Shown in pieces: positions 1 to 8,067 of a stretch of 32,648 nucleotides of DNA. The position numbers were made by a program, and so were the translations under genes. The notes under the pieces are model-generated. The model searched no databases. It worked only from the letters and a program-made list of their open reading frames with translations, and was not told where the DNA came from. This DNA is from Mycobacteriales bacterium. GTDB taxonomy: Bacteria; Actinomycetota; Actinomycetes; JAFAQI01. The DNA is taken from assembly GCA_035504215.1 (NCBI GenBank), contig DATJSI010000032.1, positions 1 to 32,648 of the forward strand, written 5' to 3'. Position 1 is the first letter of the stretch; every line of letters starts with the position of its first letter.

Positions 1-1
1 C

Positions 2-2182
2 ACCTACACGCTGGTGGTCACGGCCACCGACCCGGCGGGCAACGCGACCTCCACCACCGTGACCTGGGTTCGCGACACGACGCCGCCGCCGGCACCGACG
101 GTGACCCTGACGGTTCCGGCATCGTCACCCGGCAACGACACGTCGCCGCAGTTCAGCGTTACCGACAGCGAGTCAGGCGACAGCTACTCGTGCTCGGTGA
201 CCGGACCGACGTCGGTGCCGAACGCGGCGATCACCTGTGGAGCCACGACGACGGTGGTCCTCAGTGGACCGGGTCGCGATGGTGTCTACACCTTGTCCGT
301 GACCGCGACCGACGCGGCCGGGAACGTCAGCCAGGCCGGCACCGCGACCTACACGCTGGACACGACGCCGCCGCCGGCCCCCACCGTAACGCTGTCGAAC
401 CCCGCATCCTCACCCGGAAATGTCACGTCGCCGCAGTTCTCGGTGTCGGACAGCGAGTCCGGGGTGAGCTTCACGTGCAGCGTGACCGGCGCGACCACGG
501 TTCCGAGCTCGGCGATCAGCTGCGGTGCTACGACTACCGTCAACCTGTCGGGCAGCGGTCGAGACGGCACCTACATCCTGTCCGTGACTGCAACAGATGT
601 GGCCGGCAACACCAGCGTCGCCGCAGGCACAGCCACCTACATCCTGGACACCACCCCGCCGCCGGTTCCCGTCGTTCTCCTCGCGACACCCACCTCGTCA
701 CCAGGAAACGTCGTAACTCCGCAGTTCCTCGTCACGGACACCGAGCCGGGCGTGAAGCTGAGCTGTTCGATGACCGGCGCGACGACCGTGCCGCAGTCGG
801 CCATCGCCTGTGGCGCGACGACTGCGGTCGACCTGTCGGGCACTGGTCGAGACGGCACCTACACGTTGTCGGTCACCGCTACGGACGAGGCCGGCAACAC
901 GAGCCAGGCGGGCACCGCGACGTACGTCCTCGACACGACGCCTCCCGAGCCGCCGATGGTGGGGCTGGCGAGCGCGACCCGGTCGAGCAGCAAGACGCCG
1001 TTGTGGACCTGGCAGTTCGGCTTCAACGACCTCGCGACCAACCTCGACACCGCGACCTGCACCGTGACCGGACCACGGCTGTGGTCGAGCACGACGACGG
1101 ACTGCGGGCATCACTTCTCGACCCTGCTGGACGGCGGTGACGGTCCCTATGTCCTGACCGTCACGTTGACCGACGAGGCGGGAAACTCGGCGAGTGCGGT
1201 GTCACCGACGTACACCCTTGACAGCACCGCGCCGGCCGGGCCGACCGTCTTCCTGCTGCACCCGTCGAGCGGCGCCGGGCTGAGCCGGCACCCGGTGTGG
1301 TCGGTCTCCGGCCCGTCCGGCGTCACGTTCATGTGCACCTTGCGTGAGGGCGGCGACCACGGCACGGTCGTCTCGCCCGAGGCGGTCTGCCCGAACCCGA
1401 CGACGTACAGCCTCACCGGGATGTCGGACGGGCTGTTCACCCTCGAGGTCGTCGCGGTCGACGCGGCTCAGAACGTCAGCTTCCCGGCCTGGTCGTCCTA
1501 CGCGCTGGTCCCGAGCGCGCCACGGGTAAGCGCTCCGAGCGGGGAGAGCGTCACCGCAGTCTGGAGCGTCGCCGGCAACCCGAGCGACTCGTTCCTCTGC
1601 ACCTTGCTGCACGACGGCCGCGTGGTCTCGGCACAGCGCGGCTGCGGTGCGCATCCGACGTACGACATGACCCACCTCGCACCGGGTGACTACACGCTGT
1701 CCGTCGTCCAGGTTGGCGCCGAACACGTCCAGAGCGCACCGGGAACGGCGAACTGGTTCTGGGCCGGCGTTCCGCCGCACGGTCCGGGTGGCACACCGGG
1801 CGGCAACCAGAACAACGGCCATCACCCGACGGGCACCAAGACCCCCGGCGGTGGCAACCCGCTGACCAAGCTCCCTGGGGTCGTGCGCAAGCAGCTGCAG
1901 AAGCTGCGCAAGGACGTGACCTCGGTCCCGTTCGTCCACCCCTTGGTCCACCCGAACCGGATCACCGATGACATCGTCGGCGCGGTCCACGGCGCCCTCC
2001 GCTCGATCAGCTCCGCCGGCGGGGGCACCGGTTTCCCGCTCCTGCTCATCGCGGTCGTCCTGGTCTTCCTGGTGGTCCAGAACCGGATCGACCGCCGGGA
2101 TCCAAAACTTGCCCTGGCGTCGGTTGCTGCCGATGACACGGTGGAGTTCCAACCACCGCCGAGCCGAAGGGACCGGCCATGA
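2..2182 (+). CDS. Ig-repeat cell-surface protein, C-terminal membrane anchor (5' partial)
   Basis: The reading frame is open to the left edge, so the N-terminus and any signal peptide lie outside the window. About 480 residues consist of bacterial Ig-like modules of about 95 residues. Each typical module opens with Asp-Thr-Thr-Pro-Pro and carries a Cys pair (SCSV...ITCG) that could form a disulfide, then ends in a GxYTLxVTATDxAGN strand. The first modules are near-identical and the later ones diverge. A Gly/Pro/Asn/His-rich linker (about 1765-1855) and a basic stretch lead to one hydrophobic helix (about 2030-2085, FPLLLIAVVLVFLVV), followed by a short tail of about 30 residues. This suggests an exported, membrane-anchored surface or adhesin-like protein with the tail in the cytoplasm. 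The stop overlaps the start of the diguanylate cyclase gene (ATGA), indicating translational coupling. The ligand is unknown. Confidence 0.85.
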   Translation, partial: TYTLVVTATDPAGNATSTTVTWVRDTTPPPAPTVTLTVPASSPGNDTSPQFSVTDSESGDSYSCSVTGPTSVPNAAITCGATTTVVLSGPGRDGVYTLSVTATDAAGNVSQAGTATYTLDTTPPPAPTVTLSNPASSPGNVTSPQFSVSDSESGVSFTCSVTGATTVPSSAISCGATTTVNLSGSGRDGTYILSVTATDVAGNTSVAAGTATYILDTTPPPVPVVLLATPTSSPGNVVTPQFLVTDTEPGVKLSCSMTGATTVPQSAIACGATTAVDLSGTGRDGTYTLSVTATDEAGNTSQAGTATYVLDTTPPEPPMVGLASATRSSSKTPLWTWQFGFNDLATNLDTATCTVTGPRLWSSTTTDCGHHFSTLLDGGDGPYVLTVTLTDEAGNSASAVSPTYTLDSTAPAGPTVFLLHPSSGAGLSRHPVWSVSGPSGVTFMCTLREGGDHGTVVSPEAVCPNPTTYSLTGMSDGLFTLEVVAVDAAQNVSFPAWSSYALVPSAPRVSAPSGESVTAVWSVAGNPSDSFLCTLLHDGRVVSAQRGCGAHPTYDMTHLAPGDYTLSVVQVGAEHVQSAPGTANWFWAGVPPHGPGGTPGGNQNNGHHPTGTKTPGGGNPLTKLPGVVRKQLQKLRKDVTSVPFVHPLVHPNRITDDIVGAVHGALRSISSAGGGTGFPLLLIAVVLVFLVVQNRIDRRDPKLALASVAADDTVEFQPPPSRRDRP
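74..1219 (+). repeat. Tandem 285-288 bp coding repeats (Ig-like modules)
   Basis: Four consecutive units start with the Asp-Thr-Thr-Pro-Pro-type codons at 74, 359, 647 and 932, giving periods of 285, 288 and 285 bp. The next, diverged unit starts at 1220. The period is a multiple of three and keeps the frame. The first three units are most alike, which suggests recent duplication or homogenisation. The fourth keeps the frame pattern but has a different interior. Confidence 0.85.
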
Positions 2183-3759
2183 TGGCCGCCGCGCAGCGCT
2201 CCAGCGACCTCGTGCCGCTCCGGGAGCGTCTGCTCTACCTGCGCGTGCTGCGCGCCGTCCTCGCGGCGATGACCGTGCTGGATGCCGCGCTCATCCCGCA
2301 GCCGCTCCAGCGGTCCTTCATGTTCATTGCGAGCGTCGCACTCGGCTATCTCCTGCTTTCCTGGCTGATCGAGGGCCTGTGGCGGCTGCTCGACAGCCCG
2401 GGCCTGTGGCTGTTCGGAGTGCTGCTCATCATCGACGGCATCTACCTGGCCTCGGCGACCTACTTCACCGGTGGGACCGACGGCCCGGTGCGCTATCTGG
2501 TGCTCGTCTACCTCGCTGCCGTCACCCTCCTCGCGTCGTACCGCACCGGCCTGAAGGTCGCGCTTTGGCAGTCGCTGATGCTGCTGTCGGTCTTCTATGC
2601 CCAGAAGGACGGCATTCTCGCGAGCATCGGCAACACGGCGGCGACGAACGCCGCGTGGTACCGCATGGTGGCCTTCATCTTCGCCCTGTGGACGCTGACG
2701 TTGACGACCGCGACGCTGGCCGCAGTCAACGAACGCGAGCTGCGCCGCCGTCGCTTCGAGCTCGAGCAGCTGGCCCAGATGGGTCGCGACCTCGAAGAGG
2801 CGAACGACCCCTTGTCCATCGGCGACGTGCTGATCGATGCCCTCGCCGACACCTTCGGGTTCCGCCGGATGGCGTTGTTCGAGGTCACCGATCACGGCCC
2901 GCGGATGCTGACCGCGCACGGCCTGGTCGACGCGGTCGTCGCGGACTTCAGCCTCGGTGACAACTCGGTCCTGCGCCTGGTGAACGACCGCCGGCAGACG
3001 ATGCTCGTCTCGAACGTCGACGAGACCGTTGACCCCTGGCTCGCGGCAGTGATGCCGGACGCGCGGAACCTCGCGATCGTTCCGCTGGTCGCCGACGGGG
3101 TGGTCGCCGTACTCGTCGCGGAGACCGGCGACCGGTCGGGCGCGCGGATCGAGCGGCGCATCATCGCAACGACCGAGCGGTACGCGGGTCACGCCGCGCT
3201 CGCGATCCGCAACGCGAACCTGCTCGCTCGGGTGCAGCAGATGGCGGTGACCGACGGGCTCACCGAGCTTGCGAACCGCCGGGCATTCGACCGCTCGCTG
3301 GATCGCGAGCTCAACCGCGCGGCACGTACCGACGGCCGGCTCTCGGTCGTCCTGCTCGACATCGACCACTTCAAGCTGCTCAACGACAACCACGGCCATG
3401 TCGTCGGTGACTCGGTGCTGCGCCAGATCGCGCGCTCGCTCGAGCTGTGCGGACGCGAGTACGACACCATCGCCCGTTACGGCGGCGAGGAGTTCGCGGC
3501 CGTGTTGCCGGGCTGCTCGTCCGGGCTCGCGCTGCAGGTCGCCGAGCGGCTGCGGCTCGCGGTCCAGGACGCGCCGACGGACGTCAAGGTGACGGCCAGC
3601 GCAGGCGTTGCCACCTACCCGTACGACGGGATCGACGCGTCCGGCCTGCTGAGCGCGGCCGACCGGGCGCTCTACGCCTCGAAGCGGTCCGGGCGCAACC
3701 GGGTTCACTCCGCCGAGCAGGCTCGGGCCGCCGAGGTCCGGGTGCCCGCCGCCGGCTGA
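2179..3759 (+). CDS. Membrane diguanylate cyclase (GAF-GGDEF)
   Basis: Synthesises cyclic di-GMP from two GTP. Residues 20-185 hold about six hydrophobic segments forming an N-terminal membrane domain. A charged, probably helical linker (185-210) follows, then a GAF-like sensor domain (about 210-345) and a GGDEF domain (about 353-512). The active-site motif is GGEEF (435-439), preceded by the conserved LLDIDHFK segment. An intact product-inhibition site RxxD (Arg426, Asp429) has the standard spacing. No EAL domain is present, so it should make but not degrade c-di-GMP. Tandem ATGs occur at 2179 and 2182, with an AAGGGA ribosome site 6 nt before the first. The start overlaps the stop of the upstream surface-protein gene, so both are likely made from one message. 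Its last 55 bases overlap the 3' end of the convergent ATPase gene. Confidence 0.93.
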   Translation: MMAAAQRSSDLVPLRERLLYLRVLRAVLAAMTVLDAALIPQPLQRSFMFIASVALGYLLLSWLIEGLWRLLDSPGLWLFGVLLIIDGIYLASATYFTGGTDGPVRYLVLVYLAAVTLLASYRTGLKVALWQSLMLLSVFYAQKDGILASIGNTAATNAAWYRMVAFIFALWTLTLTTATLAAVNERELRRRRFELEQLAQMGRDLEEANDPLSIGDVLIDALADTFGFRRMALFEVTDHGPRMLTAHGLVDAVVADFSLGDNSVLRLVNDRRQTMLVSNVDETVDPWLAAVMPDARNLAIVPLVADGVVAVLVAETGDRSGARIERRIIATTERYAGHAALAIRNANLLARVQQMAVTDGLTELANRRAFDRSLDRELNRAARTDGRLSVVLLDIDHFKLLNDNHGHVVGDSVLRQIARSLELCGREYDTIARYGGEEFAAVLPGCSSGLALQVAERLRLAVQDAPTDVKVTASAGVATYPYDGIDASGLLSAADRALYASKRSGRNRVHSAEQARAAEVRVPAAG

Positions 3760-6700
3760 TCGGGCCGCGGGTCGAGGGCGGCCAGCTGGAGGCCGACTGC
3801 CCGGCCCCGCTGGAGCAGCCACCCTCGCCCGGGCGGGTCGTCCCCGCCTGATGCCGGTGGCAGCCGGGCGCCGAACAGGTCGGCGTCGTGCGGGCCCATC
3901 GGGCAGAGCAGCAGGCCGCACCGGCGTCGCCTGGCCTGGGCGACCGGCCCGCGGAAGGCCACTGCCATCGCCTCGGTGATCCCGGCAAGGACGATCACCT
4001 GCTCAGGGTCGGCGGCTGAGGAGATCCATCGCTCGATGTGGGCTCGCAACGCTTCGTTCTCGAGTCGGTCGACATCGTCGACCAGGAGGTGTGGACGCCG
4101 GCCGGAGCCGGTCGCGGCATCGATGCGTGCAATCGGGTCCGGGTCGTCCATCGGGAGCGGGATCACCTCGGGCCGGTCGAGCACCGGCGAGCCGGCGGGT
4201 GCACACACGATCACCGGACGGTCCGGCAGCTGCGCCGCGATCAGCGCGAGTGCGCTGCTGCGCCCGGCGCCGGGCGGCCCGGCGACCAGGAAGCCCGCGC
4301 CGAGCTCGGCGGGCCGCAGGCAGACCGCTGCGAGGTCACCGGCGCGCACGCCGAGGCCGACCGCCCCGACCGGCGATTGCACGACGGCGAGGGGAAGCCG
4401 GTCGGGCAGCGGGTCGAACCGTCGAGCTCCGGATCGCGGCCGAGGCCAGTCGGCGGCCCGGGCGAGGTCGGCGTCGTCGGGTCGCGCGACCTGGATCAGC
4501 GCCAGGTCGCTTGCTCGGTAGCCGCGTCCGGGCGGCAGCTCGCGGGGCATGTCGCGCGAGTGCAGTCCGACCAGCGCAAGGTCGCTCGGGTCGGCCGGGC
4601 GCAACACGATCCGTTCGGCGCCCGCCGCTGCAAGCCGCCCGGTGAGCCCGGCGCGCTCCGTGGTGGTCACCAGGTGCAGGCCGGCGGCCGGCCCGTCCGC
4701 CGCCAGCCTGAGCAGCCGATCGGCGATCCGGCCGGGGTCCCGGCGGTCCGCCGCTGCGCAGACGCTCTCCCACGAGTCGATGAGGAGCATGAGCACCGGC
4801 TGGTCCGGGCGCCCGGTGCGGCGCCGCTCCGCGACCGCTGCGCTCAGGTGATCGAGCAGGAGCTCCAGCCGGTCGTGCTCGCGCCCGCTGAGGACGGCGC
4901 CGCAGTGCGGCAGAAGGGCGAGATCCGCGAGGTCGCCGGTGGCATCGACCGCCCACAGGTGCAGCTGCTCGGGGGAGCGCCGACCAGTAGCGGCAAGAGC
5001 GATCGCCCTGGCCGCCGTGGTCCGCCCGCTGCGCGCGGTGCCGGCGATCACGAGGTTCGACCCGCGGCCCAGGTCGAAGGTGAGGGCTCGCTGCTGGCCC
5101 TCGGCGGGTAGGTCGACCAGTCCCCATCGCACCTGCTCCGTGTCGCCCTCGTCGGCATCACCAGCAGCAGCGGAGCCGAGGCTCGCGAGCGGGAGCACCG
5201 GCGGCAGAGGCGGGCGCCAAGGCGGCGTCGGCGTACGCAGGTCGAGCTCGGTTGCCAGCTCAGCCGCCGCCGCGACCAGGACGTCGAGGTCGGTGCGGCC
5301 GCCTCCTCCTGGCATCGGCACATCCGGTGGGTCTCCGAGCGCGCTTGCCGGCGACAGTGCAACCCGTACGCCGACCGGCTCGCTGCGCACTCCCACCCGA
5401 GCGGTGTGCAGCTCTACCGGGGCAGCCGCGCCGACCTTCGCGAACGCGCGACCCGGCGTCGTGGCGCTGATCGCGGCGGCGGCCGGCGAGTCGATGACGT
5501 CGCGCGACTCGTTCTCGCCCGCCACCGCGAGACACACCCGGATCCGGGTGTTGGCGCGGATGTCGGCCGAGAGCACTCCCTCGGGTCGTTGAGTGGCCAG
5601 GACGAGGTGGACGCCGAGCGACCGGCCCCGCCGCGCGATCCCGATCAGGCCATCGACGAAATCGGGCTGCTCGCCGGCGAGCGTCGCGAACTCGTCGATG
5701 ACGATCACCAAACGGGTCAGCGGCTCGGCTGCCGAGCCCGTGTCGGCGTACGACGCATAGTCGGTCACGCCGGCGGCAGCCAAGCGTGTTTCGCGCCGGC
5801 GCAGCTCCGCGGTCAGGGACAGCAGAGCCCGCCGGGTCGAGTCGGGTTGGAGGTCGGTGATGACGCCGACGGTGTGGGGCAGTTCCGCACACCGACCGAA
5901 CGTGGCGCCGCCCTTGTGGTCGAGGAGAAGCAGGGAGAGCCGGTCCGGGCCGTTGCGCGCCACCAGGCCGGCGACCAGGGTCAGCAGCAGCTCGCTCTTG
6001 CCGGAGCCGGTGGTGCCGGCGATGAGCGCGTGCGGTCCGTCCGCGCACAGGTCGAGGGTGAACGGCCCCGTCGCGGTTCGCCCGAGCGCGACCTGCGTGC
6101 TTGCCGGTCGGGCCCACGTGCGGCGCAGGGCGTCGATTGCCGCCCGATGGTCGGAGAGGTTCACCTGGTCCAAATCCGCCCACCGCAGCGAGCTGGGTAG
6201 CGAGGTCGACACCGGTGCCGAACCGTCGGACAACGGGGCGAGCAGGCGGGCGATCCGCTCCGCGACATCGGGGCTCACCAGATCGGCGCGGATGTCCGCG
6301 ACCGTCGTACCGTCCGGTCGTCGCAACGCGGCTCGGCACCGGTCCTGGCTCACCGTCACCACCGTCGCGGTCCGGGCCGGAAGCCAGCCCGGGTCGGCGG
6401 CCGACCAGACCAGGCTGGTCCGGTCGCCGCCGAGCTGCTCCAGCACGATTCGGGCCGCCGGGGTCAGGCGGGCCACGCACTCGTCGACGACGACCAGCGT
6501 GTGCGGCCGATCCGGTTCGAGGTCGGCAGCGCCGGCGAGCTCTCGCACCCGGGCCGCGATCTGGACGTCGTCGAACCCGACCAGTGCCCGGCTCGCCATG
6601 ACCGACCTCGTGTGGGGCAGCCACCCGGCCCAGGCCCAGCTCGGCGCGCCGCCGGGCGCGAGGATCACGATCCGTAGGGCGCCCGGCGCGTGCAAGGTGG

Positions 6701-7895
6701 CGGCTTGCACGACCAAGGAGCGGACCAGACCCCCCGCGGCGCTCGCGCCACATACTCCCAGCGGACCGTCGGCGGCGAGGCGAACGGTCACCGGTACGTC
6801 GGTCACTGCCGGCGGCGCCGCACCGGCGACTGTGACCGCGCTGGGCAGCTCGCCGCAGCCGAGCCGCAGGCTCAACGTGTCCTCGTCGTCCATCCCACGG
6901 CTCCACAGGAGTGGGCCGCGGCTGGCCGCTACTCGCGCCAGTGTCGCGAGGTCGGGCGCGGCCTCATGCCGCCGTCGACGTTCGGCCTCGATCAGCGCGC
7001 CGAGCGTGGCTTTCGCAGCCGCGGTGGTCTCGGCATGCCGGTCGTTGGCTGCCCGGATGGCCCGCTTGCGGTCGCGATGGTCGCTCGCGGCCTGGGCGAG
7101 CATCATCACCGGCGACAGCGCGGTGAAGGCCAGGAACTGCCACTGGCGCAATGCCGCGGCGAGCGCGACGCCGCCGGCCAACGGCACCATGGTCGCGAGC
7201 CAAGGCACCCGGATGCGCGCGGGTGCGCTCGGCGGGCCGGGGAACTCGATCCGGCCGGGTGCCGGCGGGCGTCGGGGCCGCGGCGCCCGATGCAGGACGG
7301 CGGGTCCCTCGCCGGCTCGTGGCCACGACGCGACCCGGAGCCGGGACGTGCCGACATCGACCCAGGCCCCGACGGATAGGTCGACCGACCGGCCGGCGGG
7401 AATCGCTACGCCGTCCACCGCCGTGCCGTTCGCCGAGCCGAGCTCCATCAGCGTCGCGGTCACAGCCGGAGACGACCCCGAGACCGTGATCGCCGCGTGG
7501 GCTCGGCTGATCGCGGGGTCGGCGATGCCGGCTCGCGCCGGATCGCTGCGGCCGGTCATGCTCCGGCCGATCACCGTTCGTCCGTCAGACAAGGCGATGA
7601 TGCGACCGGCGTCCGGGCCGCTCGCCACCTCGAGAGCAAGCGCCGCACCGTCGACCACGTTGTCTGGCTGGCCGCCGACGACCGCGACGGTGCCCTCCCA
7701 CAACCCGCAGTCGATCGCCGCCGCGTCGGGGTCCGGTCGCCGCTCGCCGACCGCGATGGGGGCGCCGGGGTCGGCGCCCACCGCGCGACGCAGCGCCATG
7801 AGGACGCCGGCGGCGCAGGTGCCGTCCGGCGCGTCGAGCTCGACGTCGGCACACGCGCCGGTTCGAGCCTCGAGGACGGTTAGCCGCGCGCGCAT
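3705..7895 (-). CDS. EccC/EssC-like FtsK/SpoIIIE ATPase with FHA domain
   Basis: A 1396-residue protein with the layout of type VII secretion motor ATPases. It has a small N-terminal domain, an FHA phosphothreonine-binding domain (about 86-190, with GRS 110-112, SRAH 130-133 and NG 156-157), two membrane helices (about 229-270), and three FtsK/SpoIIIE ATPase modules. Module 1 is intact: Walker A GTTGSGKS (627-634) and Walker B LVIVIDEF (729-736). Modules 2 and 3 have Arg in place of the Walker A Lys: GTARSGRT (952-959) and GPPGAGRS (1206-1213), although acidic Walker B-like strands remain (VLMLLIDS, HLLVDDV). Only module 1 is therefore expected to hydrolyse ATP normally. An in-frame GTG at 7970 would add 25 residues. 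The ATG at 7895 is preferred because a TAnnnT box sits 7 nt upstream. No WXG100 substrate, EccB/D/E or mycosin gene is in the window, so its secretion partners are unknown. Confidence 0.85.
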   Translation of the reverse strand: MRARLTVLEARTGACADVELDAPDGTCAAGVLMALRRAVGADPGAPIAVGERRPDPDAAAIDCGLWEGTVAVVGGQPDNVVDGAALALEVASGPDAGRIIALSDGRTVIGRSMTGRSDPARAGIADPAISRAHAAITVSGSSPAVTATLMELGSANGTAVDGVAIPAGRSVDLSVGAWVDVGTSRLRVASWPRAGEGPAVLHRAPRPRRPPAPGRIEFPGPPSAPARIRVPWLATMVPLAGGVALAAALRQWQFLAFTALSPVMMLAQAASDHRDRKRAIRAANDRHAETTAAAKATLGALIEAERRRRHEAAPDLATLARVAASRGPLLWSRGMDDEDTLSLRLGCGELPSAVTVAGAAPPAVTDVPVTVRLAADGPLGVCGASAAGGLVRSLVVQAATLHAPGALRIVILAPGGAPSWAWAGWLPHTRSVMASRALVGFDDVQIAARVRELAGAADLEPDRPHTLVVVDECVARLTPAARIVLEQLGGDRTSLVWSAADPGWLPARTATVVTVSQDRCRAALRRPDGTTVADIRADLVSPDVAERIARLLAPLSDGSAPVSTSLPSSLRWADLDQVNLSDHRAAIDALRRTWARPASTQVALGRTATGPFTLDLCADGPHALIAGTTGSGKSELLLTLVAGLVARNGPDRLSLLLLDHKGGATFGRCAELPHTVGVITDLQPDSTRRALLSLTAELRRRETRLAAAGVTDYASYADTGSAAEPLTRLVIVIDEFATLAGEQPDFVDGLIGIARRGRSLGVHLVLATQRPEGVLSADIRANTRIRVCLAVAGENESRDVIDSPAAAAISATTPGRAFAKVGAAAPVELHTARVGVRSEPVGVRVALSPASALGDPPDVPMPGGGGRTDLDVLVAAAAELATELDLRTPTPPWRPPLPPVLPLASLGSAAAGDADEGDTEQVRWGLVDLPAEGQQRALTFDLGRGSNLVIAGTARSGRTTAARAIALAATGRRSPEQLHLWAVDATGDLADLALLPHCGAVLSGREHDRLELLLDHLSAAVAERRRTGRPDQPVLMLLIDSWESVCAAADRRDPGRIADRLLRLAADGPAAGLHLVTTTERAGLTGRLAAAGAERIVLRPADPSDLALVGLHSRDMPRELPPGRGYRASDLALIQVARPDDADLARAADWPRPRSGARRFDPLPDRLPLAVVQSPVGAVGLGVRAGDLAAVCLRPAELGAGFLVAGPPGAGRSSALALIAAQLPDRPVIVCAPAGSPVLDRPEVIPLPMDDPDPIARIDAATGSGRRPHLLVDDVDRLENEALRAHIERWISSAADPEQVIVLAGITEAMAVAFRGPVAQARRRRCGLLLCPMGPHDADLFGARLPPASGGDDPPGRGWLLQRGRAVGLQLAALDPRPDQPAAGTRTSAARACSAE

Positions 7896-7902
7896 CCCGG
7901 AA

Positions 7903-7908
7903 ACGGTA
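7903..7908 (-). promoter_or_regulatory. Candidate leaderless -10 box of the EccC-like gene
   Basis: On the minus strand TACCGT is followed by 7 nt and then the ATG at 7895. This fits the actinobacterial TAnnnT -10 element with transcription starting at or next to the start codon. No Shine-Dalgarno sequence precedes the ATG. Inference from pattern only. Confidence 0.4.
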
Positions 7909-8067
7909 GGGACGATCGCGGCCGTTCCTCGCCCGCCGTCCACAGGGGGGCGCCATCGAGCGGGACGCACGGTCCTGCCGTCCCGTTTCGTCCGATTGCC
8001 CTCTTCAGGACCAAGGACCTGCGACCGAATATGGGGTTAGACGACCGACTATGAGAAGGATCGGCTG

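Noticed and set aside
74-1219. Direct repeats considered as a CRISPR-like or intergenic array
   Set aside because: The period is 285-288 bp, in frame, and encodes Ig-like modules. There are no short repeats with unique spacers and no cas genes.
1822-3921. Open minus-strand frame of about 700 codons opposite the cyclase
   Set aside because: It is the antisense of GAF-GGDEF coding sequence. Arg/Asp/Val-rich composition with no domain; an artefact of high GC.
5857-8040. Long plus-strand frame opposite the EccC-like gene
   Set aside because: Ser/Arg/Ala-rich translation without motifs. The minus strand carries three P-loops and an FHA domain.
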